Source: Paeniglutamicibacter psychrophenolicus
GTDB lineage: Bacteria; Actinomycetota; Actinomycetes; Actinomycetales; Micrococcaceae
Assembly (NCBI RefSeq): GCF_017876575.1
Contig: NZ_JAGIOE010000001.1
Location: 3,142,443 to 3,206,442 of the forward strand
Length of the DNA: 64,000 nucleotides
Direction of reading: 5' to 3'
The translations under genes were made by a program, and so were the position numbers. Positions within the stretch are counted from its first letter, which is position 1; every line of letters begins with the position of its first letter. Below the pieces are notes generated by a model. The model saw only the letters and a list, made by a program, of their open reading frames with translations. It had not been told where the DNA came from and ran no database searches. Shown here piece by piece: positions 52,796 to 61,145 of the stretch.

Positions 52796-53722
52796 CTACG
52801 CCGTCGGGGGCCTCGTCGAAAAATACGGGTCCCCGCCGGCAAGCGCCCTGGCGGTGGCGCGCGCTGCGTCGGCAATCGCGTCTTCGAGGCCACACCCGTT
52901 CAGCAGGGCCCCCACGGTTGTGCCCAGGAAGAAGTCCCCCGCACCCTTGGCCCGGCTTTCAACCAGTGGTGTCTCAACCAATCTTGTGCCCGCATCCGTG
53001 ACCAGCAGCGTGTCCACGGTGGCAGCACCGGTGCCGGAGGAGGGTGCGGCGCCGGTGCCGGAGGAGGGTGCGGCGCCGGTGCCGGAGGAGGGTGCGGCGC
53101 TGGTGCCGGAGGAGGGTGCGGCGCCGGTGCCGGAGGAGGGTGCGGCGCTGGTGATTGCAACCCATCTGAGCGTTGGGGTCAGCAGCGACCGCGCCCTTTC
53201 TTCCGCCGAGTGGCCGTCGTGCCCCTCGGTGAGCAATCCAAGCTCAAAGTTGTTGGGCGTGACCGCGCTGGCCAACGGCATCAAATGCCTGATGTAGCCC
53301 TCCACGACCTCGGGGGCCGTGTAAAGGCCCACGTCGTCATCACCCATGGCCGGATCCACTACCAGCTGGATGCCCGGGTTGCTTCCGCGCACCCTGGAAA
53401 ACCATTCGCCGATGATTCGTGCCTGGCCCGGATGCGCCAGGTACCCGACACAGACGAATCTTGCTTCCCCGAGGACCGCACGCGCCAGAAGGTCATCAAG
53501 GATCCCGCCCAGCCAGCCGTCGTCCAGCGCTCCCCCGGCCAGCGAGTGGTAGTGGGGCAGGTTGCTGAACATGACGGTCGGGATGCAGATGACCCGGTGC
53601 CCGGCTCGTTCAATCACCCTGCCGATCACATTGTTCCCCACCGAGCCGAAGGCCAGTTGGGAGCTGATGACGACGGCGGCAACCGGGCGTTGGTCCAATT
53701 CGTAGGGCAGGTCCGGGCTCAT
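52796..53722 (-). CDS. pdxY: Pyridoxal kinase with an in-frame repeat insertion
   Basis: The 308-residue PfkB/ribokinase-like enzyme has VVISSQLAFGSVGNNVIG at the N-terminus, a VVDPAMGDDDVGLY substrate region, and KGAGDFF with catalytic Asp263, as in pyridoxal kinases that phosphorylate vitamin B6 in the cytosol. Residues 193-232 are five tandem AAPSSGTG units (one ends GTS) inserted between LRWVAITS and VDTLLVTDAG, where homologues have a short loop. The gene lies 12 bases after yggS. Confidence 0.85.
   Translation of the reverse strand: MSPDLPYELDQRPVAAVVISSQLAFGSVGNNVIGRVIERAGHRVICIPTVMFSNLPHYHSLAGGALDDGWLGGILDDLLARAVLGEARFVCVGYLAHPGQARIIGEWFSRVRGSNPGIQLVVDPAMGDDDVGLYTAPEVVEGYIRHLMPLASAVTPNNFELGLLTEGHDGHSAEERARSLLTPTLRWVAITSAAPSSGTGAAPSSGTSAAPSSGTGAAPSSGTGAAPSSGTGAATVDTLLVTDAGTRLVETPLVESRAKGAGDFFLGTTVGALLNGCGLEDAIADAARATARALAGGDPYFSTRPPTA
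53023..53150. repeat. 24-bp minisatellite inside pdxY
   Basis: Five tandem copies of GCGGCGCCGGTGCCGGAGGA-GGGT (24 bases) lie at 53023-53142, plus a partial sixth. Copies differ at only a few positions (A/G in the first unit, one C-to-T in the fourth). Each unit encodes AAPSSGTG on the minus strand, so copy-number change keeps the frame. Confidence 0.9.
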
Positions 53723-53734
53723 GGGACTGGCGGC

Positions 53735-54550
53735 CTACTGCGCGGCGGGCTTGGGCGTGGCGGGCTTCTCTCCGGCGAACCCGGGCCAGTAGTGGCTGTC
53801 GGGCAATGCCCGTGCACCGAAGATGCCCTGGCCCACGCGGACGACGGTGGCGCCTTCCTGGATGGCGAGTTCGAAATCGCCGCTCATGCCCATGGACAGC
53901 TCTTCGATCTCCATGCCTTCCGGTGCGCTCTCGCGCAGCATGTCGCGCAGCTCCCGCAGGCGCACGAAGCATGCCCGCACCGCTTCCTTGTCGTCGCTGA
54001 ACAGGGCCAGGGTCATCAGGCCCTTGACGTGGAGCCGGTCAAATTGCGGGAGCTGGTCGACGAATTCCTGCACCTCGGCCGGCGGGAGCCCGAACTTGCT
54101 TTCCTCGTTGGAGGTATTGACCTGGACGAAAACATCGAGCTGGCGGTCCTCGGCCTCGAGTCGGCGTTGCAGGGCCGCGGCCTGGCGGATGTTGTCCAGC
54201 GCCTGGAACTCGTCGGCAAATTTCGCCACGAACTTCGCCTTGTTGGTCTGCAGGTTGCCAATGACCGAGAACTTCAAACCCGGGATGTCGGCAAGGTTCT
54301 CGGCCTTGCGCGCGGCCTCCTGGACCTTGTTCTCTCCCAGGAAATCCATTCCCGCCGCAACGGCCAGGCGCAAACGGTCCTCGGGCACGGTCTTGCTGAC
54401 CGGCAGCAGGCGGATCGAGGCCGGATCGCGTCCCGCGTTGCGCGCGGCGGCATCGATGCGGGCCTTGATGGAGGCGAGGTTGTGCTTGAAATCCTCGATG
54501 GAGCTGGCGTGGGCTGCGGCAGGTTCGGGGGTGTTCACGGGCAATGTCAT
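53735..54550 (-). CDS. yggS: PLP homeostasis protein (YggS/PROSC family)
   Basis: The 271-residue alanine-racemase-fold protein has Lys53 in LLPVSKTVP as the PLP-binding lysine, FLGENKVQEA, LKFSVIGNLQTNKAKF and a terminal LSMGMSGDFELAIQEGATVVRVG motif. It carries and buffers pyridoxal phosphate rather than catalysing a known reaction. Neighbouring pdxY supports a B6 role. ATG 54550 is chosen because the longer frame is unlike the family. Confidence 0.92.
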   Translation of the reverse strand: MTLPVNTPEPAAAHASSIEDFKHNLASIKARIDAAARNAGRDPASIRLLPVSKTVPEDRLRLAVAAGMDFLGENKVQEAARKAENLADIPGLKFSVIGNLQTNKAKFVAKFADEFQALDNIRQAAALQRRLEAEDRQLDVFVQVNTSNEESKFGLPPAEVQEFVDQLPQFDRLHVKGLMTLALFSDDKEAVRACFVRLRELRDMLRESAPEGMEIEELSMGMSGDFELAIQEGATVVRVGQGIFGARALPDSHYWPGFAGEKPATPKPAAQ

Positions 54551-54653
54551 GGCGGGGGCAGAGTCTTTCACGATGAGGAACTTCGGATGCTTCAACGCAG
54601 GGCCCAAGCGGGTCGATGCGCCACCGCCAACATAGCACGACGATACTGGGCCC

Positions 54654-55778
54654 CTAGTCACGATCGGGTGCAAGTTCATTGGCGCCATGCTCGGAAGCGT
54701 GCGGCGAGGCAGTTGCCCCATGGTGCGGCATCCGGCGCGCCAGGTGGCGGGCATCGCGTCCCGCGCCACCGATGATCCCGGACGTCAGCCCGTACTGGAA
54801 CGGGAGGCCCAGGAACCCCAGCCCGGGGACCCGGGTGCTGATCCCCCGGTGGTGGAAGGGATAGCCCGCCTCGTCCACTTCCAGGCCGTGGATCCAGGAG
54901 AAGTCGGGCCGGTACCCTGTCGCCCAGATGATCGTGGAGGCCTCGATTACCGCCCCGTCTTGCGCCACCATCACACCGTCGCGCACTTCGGCGATCTTTC
55001 CGGCGCGGATGACACCGGCGGAGTCGACGTCGTCCGCCGTCAGCCCGATCAGTGGTGCACCGTGGGCGAGGAATCCCTTGGCGACCTTGCGTCCGGCCGG
55101 CGTCCGACGCGTCAGGATGCGGTGGACCAGCAGCCAGTACAGCGCCGGCGCGAAATGGATGAGGGCGTCGGGCACATGGGCGGTGGGCTTCCCGCACAGC
55201 GTGACCTGCCTACTGGCGGCCAGCTCGCAGGCGATCTGGGCCCCCGAGGTGCCGAATCCCACCACGGCAACCGGGCCTTCGGGAAGCATCTGCGGGTTCC
55301 GGTACCCGCTCGAATGCAGCTGGGTCGTGGCGGCGGAAACCCGGGCGGCAAATGCCGGGATCTTCGGCGCCTGGTGGACGCCCGTGGCCACGACCACGCG
55401 GTCCGCGGTGAAGATCCCGTCGGTGGTGTGCACCGTGAATCCCCCGGCTGCGCCGATGTCCATGCCCGTGACCGTGGTCGAGGAATGGATCGGCATGCCA
55501 AAGGCCTCGGCGTATGACTCCAGGTAGTCGGCGACGGCGCCCGCGGCCGGAAGCACCGAGCGCCTTGCCGGGAACCGGCGTCCGGGCAGCCCGTCGTGTG
55601 CGGCGGGCGTGAAGAGTTGCAGGGAGTCCCAGCGTGATCGCCAGCTGCTGCCCGGTGCCGGCCCGGAATCCAGCACGATAAGGTCCTCGCCTGATTTCCC
55701 CAGCTGGTGGGCCATGGACAACCCGCAGTGGCCGGCTCCCACGATGATCGTGCGGTGGTTGTTGGTCTGGCCTTGCAT
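54654..55778 (-). CDS. Flavin-containing monooxygenase-like oxidoreductase
   Basis: The 374-residue FAD/NAD(P) enzyme has GAGHCG (14-19), a WRSRWDSLQLFTPA FMO-like motif, the second dinucleotide fold VVGFGTSGAQIACEL and an ATGYRPDFSWI landmark near the C-terminus. It probably oxidises a small nucleophilic or carbonyl substrate with O2 and NADPH. GAGGAGTCCACC precedes ATG 55778. It is divergent from a TetR gene, a common pair for xenobiotic response. Confidence 0.88.
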   Translation of the reverse strand: MQGQTNNHRTIIVGAGHCGLSMAHQLGKSGEDLIVLDSGPAPGSSWRSRWDSLQLFTPAAHDGLPGRRFPARRSVLPAAGAVADYLESYAEAFGMPIHSSTTVTGMDIGAAGGFTVHTTDGIFTADRVVVATGVHQAPKIPAFAARVSAATTQLHSSGYRNPQMLPEGPVAVVGFGTSGAQIACELAASRQVTLCGKPTAHVPDALIHFAPALYWLLVHRILTRRTPAGRKVAKGFLAHGAPLIGLTADDVDSAGVIRAGKIAEVRDGVMVAQDGAVIEASTIIWATGYRPDFSWIHGLEVDEAGYPFHHRGISTRVPGLGFLGLPFQYGLTSGIIGGAGRDARHLARRMPHHGATASPHASEHGANELAPDRD

Positions 55779-55825
55779 GGTGGACTCCTCGTTCCGCGCG
55801 TAGCGACCCCCCCTATTCATTAGAG

Positions 55826-55850
55826 TACGCTTCCAGTCAGTGGAGCGCTA
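55826..55850. promoter_or_regulatory. Imperfect inverted repeat, candidate TetR operator
   Basis: TACGCTTCCA (55826-55835) and TGGAGCGCTA (55841-55850) match as inverted arms at seven of ten positions with a five-base spacer. It lies between the divergent monooxygenase and TetR genes. Confidence 0.4.
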
Positions 55851-55860
55851 TTCTTTTGTC

Positions 55861-56490
55861 ATGGAATCCACCCCGCGGCCCAAGCCCAACCGCCGGGCGC
55901 AGCAGAGCGCCGAGACGAGTAGGTTGATCATTTCGACGGCACGCCGACTCTTCATGGAGCGGGGCTTCGTCCCCACCACCGTCGAGAAGCTGGCACGAGA
56001 GTGCGGGGTCGCGGTCCAGACCATCTACAACTCGGTCGGCAACAAGACGCAGATCCTGTCCCGGATCATCGACCAGGCAGCCTCGGGAGAACGCGCGCCG
56101 GCGTCCCCGCTTGAGTTCCTCGCCGCCGAGCTGGAGCGCACCACCACGCCCGACGACGTTGCCACGGTCCTCTCGGCGTGGTTTGCCGATGTCAACGGGC
56201 GCATGGCCCCGGTCTACAAGGTCCTCAGTGAGGCCGCGGCGGTGGATCCCGCGGCGGCCAGCTTGCAGCGGGCCCGCGATGCCCAGCGCTTTGAGCGCTA
56301 CCTGGCGACCCCGGGCCTGCTGCGGGATCGGGGCGGACTGCAACGCGGACAGGATGATGAGGATGTCGCGGCACTCATCTGGAATACGGGGCATCCCGAG
56401 ACCTACCGCTTCCTGGTCGCCGGGCGCGGCTGGTCATCGGAGCGCTACGAACGCTGGTGCCATGCGACACTGGCTGGCGCATTTTCCTGA
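55861..56490 (+). CDS. TetR/AcrR family regulator
   Basis: The 209-residue protein has an N-terminal HTH (TTVEKLARECGVAVQTIYNS) and a helical ligand-binding domain. It probably represses itself and the divergent monooxygenase. ATG 55861 is used; an in-frame GTG at 55840 lies inside the candidate operator. Ligand unknown. Confidence 0.88.
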   Translation: MESTPRPKPNRRAQQSAETSRLIISTARRLFMERGFVPTTVEKLARECGVAVQTIYNSVGNKTQILSRIIDQAASGERAPASPLEFLAAELERTTTPDDVATVLSAWFADVNGRMAPVYKVLSEAAAVDPAAASLQRARDAQRFERYLATPGLLRDRGGLQRGQDDEDVAALIWNTGHPETYRFLVAGRGWSSERYERWCHATLAGAFS

Positions 56491-56525
56491 GGGACCCGCA
56501 ATCGCCTCGACCGCGGGCACGACAA

Positions 56526-56559
56526 GGCGCCGCCCTCCCCTTGGGGGAAGGACGGCGCC
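56526..56559. terminator. Terminator between convergent tetR and phnA-like genes
   Basis: GGCGCCG (56526-56532) pairs with CGGCGCC (56553-56559), with an inner CCTCCCC/GGGGGAAGG stem, giving a long GC hairpin. Confidence 0.7.
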
Positions 56560-56581
56560 GGGAGTCTGCATCCGGGTGCTG

Positions 56582-56932
56582 CTAGACCTTCTTGACGACG
56601 GAGGATTTCAGGTGCATCGGCCCGAAGCCGTCGACCTTGCACGAGATGTCGTGGCCGTCGATGGGGTCGACCAGGCGGATGTTGCGCACCTTGGTGCCGA
56701 CCTTGATGGACTGGGCCTGGCCCTTGACCTTCAGGTCCTTGACCACCGAGACGGTGTCGCCGTCCGCCAGCACGTTGCCGACCGAGTCCTTGATGACTGT
56801 TTCCTGCGGCTCCTCGACGGTTTCCGCTTCGGCGGTCCACTCATGGGCACACTCGGGGCACACCAGCAGGGCGCCCATTTCGTAGGTGTAGGGACTTGAA
56901 CACTGTGGGCACGATGGCAAAACGTCACTCAT
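56582..56932 (-). CDS. PhnA/YjdM zinc-ribbon protein
   Basis: The 116-residue protein has an N-terminal zinc ribbon (Cys8, 11, 25, 28: CPQC and CPEC) and a C-terminal SH3-like barrel (VIKDSVGNVLADGDTVSVVK, VKGQAQSIKVGTKVRNIRLV). This is the YjdM/PhnA-like family, named after a phosphonate operon but of uncertain function. It appears monocistronic. Confidence 0.9.
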   Translation of the reverse strand: MSDVLPSCPQCSSPYTYEMGALLVCPECAHEWTAEAETVEEPQETVIKDSVGNVLADGDTVSVVKDLKVKGQAQSIKVGTKVRNIRLVDPIDGHDISCKVDGFGPMHLKSSVVKKV

Positions 56933-57181
56933 GGCACCCATTCTAGGCGGCGGGTACAAATCGGTGGTGCCACCGGCCGGAACCACCGTCGAGGCCGGAT
57001 CGCTATGCCCCATGGAACGCAAGACCGTTGCCGCCCGGACCGACCAACGCTCGCGCACCGCTCCGGGCCCTGGCCGGTCCCCCAATGAAAGGCCACGGTG
57101 TCTTCACCAACGGACCACGAGCGGTCCAAGGACGAGGCGTACGGTCGCATGCCAAAGCCCACGGTGCTCGACGGAGACGGC

Positions 57182-57382
57182 TCACCCGCCGTTCCAGCGG
57201 AAGTACCGGATGCCGATGAACGCAAACACGATGGTGTAGCCAACGCAGGCAAGCAGCGCATAGGGAGCCAGCCCATGCAGGATCGAACCTACAACGACCA
57301 CGATGCCCGACACCACGAGGTGTGCAACGACCTGCACCGGGTTCCGGCTTCCCCCGATCACCGAGGTCGGCGCCGGTGTCAC
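57182..57382 (-). pseudogene. C-terminal fragment of an ABC-2 type permease
   Basis: The 66-codon frame has two hydrophobic helices (VVAHLVVSGIVVVVGSILHG and LLACVGYTIVFAFIGIRYF) and ends in the FRWNGG tail of ABC-2 exporter permeases. The N-terminal helices are missing. It directly follows the ATPase fragment on the same strand, so the pair is an internal-deletion scar of one exporter operon. Confidence 0.65.
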
Positions 57383-57543
57383 CCGCGGCCGCTGCAGGAT
57401 TCCCGCTTCGCGGTCCTGGGCCCGAGCAGCCCGAAGATCACGCCACGTTCGATGCTGAATCCGATCCCGTCCACCGCGACGCGTGAACCAGAGGCGACCG
57501 TCAAATCCACGACTTCAAGCATCGGTGTCGGTTCCTGGCCCAT
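57379..57543 (-). pseudogene. N-terminal fragment of an ABC exporter ATPase
   Basis: MLEVVDLTVASGSRVAVDGI then FSIERGVIFGLLGP is the start of an ABC ATPase, but the Walker A that should follow (N-G-A-G-K-T-T) is replaced by RTAKRESC and a stop. All later ATPase motifs are missing. It joins the permease C-terminal fragment within four bases of overlap. Confidence 0.75.
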
Positions 57544-57784
57544 GCCGCCCCTCCAAACCCATCCCCCACGACCCGTGGAGCCGACCTGCGCGGCGGCGTG
57601 CCGCCCCACCCTGAATGCAGGCTTCGGCAATGTCGATGGCCAGGGCGGCGGCTGTGCCCGGGCTGTGGCTTCCCCGCCGGTTCCCGCAGGGCGTTGCGGC
57701 ACGGGGCACCCGGCGGGCAAGTCGCGTCAACTAGAGTTTGAGACGCAAGGGCAGGTCACCGGCAGGGCAAGGGAGCACACCACC

Positions 57785-59761
57785 ATGGAATTCGCCGAGA
57801 TCCTGGGCCGCATCTTGATCAGTGCCGTCATCGCCGTGGCATTCATCGTGGTGCTGGCCATGTTTGTGCGCCGGCTGCTGGGCGTGGCCGTGGGCCTGGG
57901 CCGGATCATCGTGGCCGGCGTGCTCGGGCTGGGCGCGGAGGTGGCCTTCGAGTCACGCTTCGTGTGGCCCGACCCCAACGCCAGCCTGGCGTTGGTGCCC
58001 GTGCAGATCGGCATCGTGCTGATCATTGCCTCGCTCTTCCTGATGCTTGCCGAGCTCGTGGTTCCCACCGGGACGATCCTTCGGCCCGACAAATGGGTGG
58101 GCGCTGCCAGGGCCCGGTTTGCCCGGACAAGGCGCTACACCCAGGTCACCCGCATAGCCCTGTCGCACGGGATCCTGCCGGCCAAGCGCCCCGCCGAGGG
58201 CCACACGCCCCAGGCCGCGGCCGAACGAACCGCTGCGGGCCGCTCCCTGCGACTGGCGCTCCAGGAATCCGGGGTGACCTTCGTGAAGTTCGGCCAGGTG
58301 CTCTCCACCCGCGCGGAGCTGCTTCCCGCCGAATACATCGACGAGCTGGCCAAGCTGCAGCAAGAGGTGGCCCCCGAACCCTGGGAGAACATCCGCACGC
58401 TGATCGCCGGCGAACTCGGGCGGGAAGTCGAAGAGGCCTTCGCCGAGTTCGACCCGGTGCCGCTGGCCGCCGCCTCCATCGGGCAGGTGCACCGGGCACG
58501 GCTGCACAGCGGGGAAGTGGTCGCGGTCAAGGTCCAGCGCCCGGGTGTCGTTCCGCTGGTTGAACGCGACCTGGACATCGCCCTGCGCATGGCCCGGACC
58601 CTGGAACGATCCACCGACTGGGGCAGGTCCCTGGGGATCGCCAAGGTCGCCGACGGCTTTGCCGAGTCCCTGCGCGACGAGCTCGACTACGAGCTGGAGG
58701 CCATGAACATCCAGGCGCTGCGCACCACCCAGCTCAAGCACCCGGCCTCCGAACGCGTCGGGATCCCCGAGCACTACCCGCATTTGAGCACCCGGCGGGT
58801 GCTGGTCATGGACCTGGTTGCCGGCAGCACGCTCGGTTCCGCGGGCAGCGTCGAGGGCCACCCGCCCGAGGTCCGGGCGGCCCAGGCCGTTGCGCTGTTC
58901 AGGTCGCTGATGCACCAGATCATGGACGACGGCGTCTTCCACGCCGACCTGCATCCGGGAAACATCGTGCTGGCTCCCGACGGGACGGCCACGCTGCTGG
59001 ATTTCGGGTCGGTCGGGCGCCTCGATGCCGAATTGCGCGAGCTGGTCTCCGAGGTGCTGCTGGCCTTCTACCGCGGCGACTCGCGCGCCATCGCCGACGC
59101 GCTGCTGGGCATGGTCCCGGTCCCCGAATCGTTCGACGAGACGGCGCTGCGCCGCGAGCTCAGCCACTTCATGTCCCGGCACATGGGTCCCGGCGCGGAA
59201 CTGAAGGCGGAGGTCTTCACGCTGATGGTGGCGCTGCTGGCCAGGCACCGGCTATCGATCCCCGGCGAGCTCACCCTGGCCTTCCGCGCGGTTGCCGTGC
59301 TGGAAGGCACGCTGCGCCGGCTCGATCCCGGTTTCGACCTGCTCGCCGCCGCCAAGGACTACGGCCAGGCGCGGATGCGCTCGGGCCTGCGCCCCTCCTC
59401 GGTCGCCGAGGCCCTCAACAACGAGGTGCTCTCGCTGCTGCCGATGCTCAGGCGCCTGCCGCGACGGCTCGACGCGATCACCGGGGACCTGGAAGCCGGA
59501 CGCCTGGGCATCAACATGCGGCTGCTGGCCCACCCGCAGGACAGGAAGATGCTCCTGTCCCTGGCCCACGAGGCCATCCTCACGTTCCTGGCAGGCGTCA
59601 CCGGGATCATGGCCACCATCCTGCTGGTCAGCGGCGGCGGCCCCATGGTCACCTCCACGATGAGCCTCTACCAGCTCTTCGGCTACACGCTGGTCGTCGT
59701 GGCCTCGGTCTTCATCCTGCGCGTGGTCTTTGACCTCTTCCGGCGGCGAAAGAACGACTAG
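57785..59761 (+). CDS. UbiB/AarF (ABC1) family atypical kinase
   Basis: The 658-residue membrane-attached protein has two to three N-terminal hydrophobic helices (about 5-30, 35-80), then the ABC1 core: FVKFGQVLSTRAELLP (the KxGQ motif), AAASIGQVHRA, VVAVKVQRPGV with the ATP lysine, and HADLHPGNI...LLDFGSVG near 385-410. Two further helices close the C-terminus. UbiB proteins are ATPases that help quinone or lipid handling at the membrane. GGGAG precedes ATG 57785. Confidence 0.92.
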   Translation: MEFAEILGRILISAVIAVAFIVVLAMFVRRLLGVAVGLGRIIVAGVLGLGAEVAFESRFVWPDPNASLALVPVQIGIVLIIASLFLMLAELVVPTGTILRPDKWVGAARARFARTRRYTQVTRIALSHGILPAKRPAEGHTPQAAAERTAAGRSLRLALQESGVTFVKFGQVLSTRAELLPAEYIDELAKLQQEVAPEPWENIRTLIAGELGREVEEAFAEFDPVPLAAASIGQVHRARLHSGEVVAVKVQRPGVVPLVERDLDIALRMARTLERSTDWGRSLGIAKVADGFAESLRDELDYELEAMNIQALRTTQLKHPASERVGIPEHYPHLSTRRVLVMDLVAGSTLGSAGSVEGHPPEVRAAQAVALFRSLMHQIMDDGVFHADLHPGNIVLAPDGTATLLDFGSVGRLDAELRELVSEVLLAFYRGDSRAIADALLGMVPVPESFDETALRRELSHFMSRHMGPGAELKAEVFTLMVALLARHRLSIPGELTLAFRAVAVLEGTLRRLDPGFDLLAAAKDYGQARMRSGLRPSSVAEALNNEVLSLLPMLRRLPRRLDAITGDLEAGRLGINMRLLAHPQDRKMLLSLAHEAILTFLAGVTGIMATILLVSGGGPMVTSTMSLYQLFGYTLVVVASVFILRVVFDLFRRRKND

Positions 59762-59801
59762 CGGCGCATCGCGGGCCCCGGAAACCGGCCCGGGTCCGCC
59801 G

Positions 59802-60353
59802 CTAGGAAGAGATAAGCCGGCCAACGCCAACCGCGGCACAGGCCCACAGGACACTGACGAAGGTCCCCAGGATGAATTGCTCGGCGGCGGCATGCTGCTT
59901 GAGTTCGGAGAACCTGCCAAGCCCCTTCACCGCCAGGACCACGGCCAGGCCCTCGGGCCAGGAGGCCCAGAGCGTCGCGGCAATCGCCGCGCGTTCCAGC
60001 AGTCCGATCCACATGCCCCCGCGCAGCGGGCTGGCATCCGGGTCGCGGTCTTCACCGGCATGGCCCCGTGCCCGCTTGAATGCCGCGAGCCGGAAGACGG
60101 TCTCGGTGACGGGCCCGCCGCCTAGTGTTGCCGCGGCCACGCTGGCAACGATGACCAGCTCGGGCGGAACCTGCCAGGCGCCGGGGGCATGGTTTCCAAG
60201 TGCGGCGAGGATTCCGGCGAGCGCCAGCGCCGCCACCAGCAGGGCGCTGGTCAGCGACTGCTTCAACGGCCAGCGGAAGCCCGATGCGGCGAAGTACCGC
60301 GGGGCGCCCAGGGCAAGTACCGCCAGGAGCAGTACCCAGGCAATCCAGTTCAT
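59802..60353 (-). CDS. Membrane protein encoded with a SatD-like regulator
   Basis: The 183-residue protein has about five hydrophobic segments (WIAWVLLLAVLALGA at 3-17, then near 36-53, 63-82, 118-140 and 160-178). No motif is recognised. Its ATG overlaps the stop of the SatD-like gene (ATGA), so the two are translationally coupled. AAGGAAG precedes it. Confidence 0.75.
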   Translation of the reverse strand: MNWIAWVLLLAVLALGAPRYFAASGFRWPLKQSLTSALLVAALALAGILAALGNHAPGAWQVPPELVIVASVAAATLGGGPVTETVFRLAAFKRARGHAGEDRDPDASPLRGGMWIGLLERAAIAATLWASWPEGLAVVLAVKGLGRFSELKQHAAAEQFILGTFVSVLWACAAVGVGRLISS

Positions 60354-60955
60354 GTGCGTCGGCTTCCTTCCGTGATCAGGGCATATTCGTGCAGGGCCAA
60401 ACCCGCCGCGGCGGCCAGCCGGGTGGCTTCGTACCAAAGTCCGGAGGCCAGCCGTGCCGAGACCGCCTGCTGCGAGATGCCCAGCTTGGCCGCGACCTGC
60501 TGTTGGGTCAGGCCCCGGGAGACCAATATGCCAGCTTCGGCCGACGATTCGGTGCGGCGCGCGTTGACCATCGCGACCAGTTGCAATTCGGCTTCCAGGC
60601 GCTCTGCCCCGTCCCCGGGCCCGGACAGTGCCAGGGACCCGCTGGAACCCTTGGCCCGTTCCACGGCGTCGCGGGCATGTTCGAAGGCGGGGCCGCGGCC
60701 GGCGCGCGTCTGCTCGGGCATCGGGGTCTCCACAGCCCCGACGCCGATGCCCACGCTCCACTCCCCCGTGCGCGCCACCTCGAGGGCCAGGTCGACCGCG
60801 GCTGCCCCGTCCCGGAGCACGCCCTGGATCTCGTCGCCGGCGGTTCGCTCGAATCCGCGCACGGCCTCGTAGTCGTTGGCCAGCCGATGCAGCAGGGCTT
60901 CGACCTTGTCCGGCCCCGATCGGGAGCGGCGCTGGTCTATGGTGATGACGATCAT
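60350..60955 (-). CDS. SatD-like DNA-binding protein
   Basis: The 201-residue protein has an N-terminal alpha/beta domain (MIVITIDQRRSRSG, GFERTAGDEIQGVL, WSVGIGVGAVETPMP) like SatD, which resembles a cyclase-type fold. The C-terminal HTH is LTQQQVAAKLGISQQAVSAR. SatD proteins are of unsettled function. An inverted repeat lies 32-49 bases upstream of ATG 60955. Confidence 0.7.
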   Translation of the reverse strand: MIVITIDQRRSRSGPDKVEALLHRLANDYEAVRGFERTAGDEIQGVLRDGAAAVDLALEVARTGEWSVGIGVGAVETPMPEQTRAGRGPAFEHARDAVERAKGSSGSLALSGPGDGAERLEAELQLVAMVNARRTESSAEAGILVSRGLTQQQVAAKLGISQQAVSARLASGLWYEATRLAAAAGLALHEYALITEGSRRT

Positions 60956-60986
60956 GCCACAAACTTACAGACTTGTACTGATCTTC

Positions 60987-61004
60987 ACAAGCCCTACGGC
61001 TTGT
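60987..61004. promoter_or_regulatory. Inverted repeat upstream of the SatD-like gene
   Basis: ACAAGCC-CTAC-GGCTTGT is an exact seven-base inverted repeat. A half-like ACTTGT follows nearer the gene (60971-60976). It is a candidate autoregulatory site for the HTH of the SatD-like protein. Confidence 0.5.
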
Positions 61005-61145
61005 ATCTCGATCCACAAGGGAACGACGGGTGCGGCAGCGCCGTTGCCTGGTCCCGCCCCGGGGGCATAGCATCCAAGGGATGAGGATAGTTGCGATGGA
61101 CCGCGGGAGTTGCGCCGGGTTCCCCACCGGCGGCATGGAACATCC

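Noticed and set aside
53023-53150. Repeats that might look like a CRISPR array
   Set aside because: The units are contiguous 24-bp tandem copies without spacers, lie in frame inside pdxY, and no cas genes are near.
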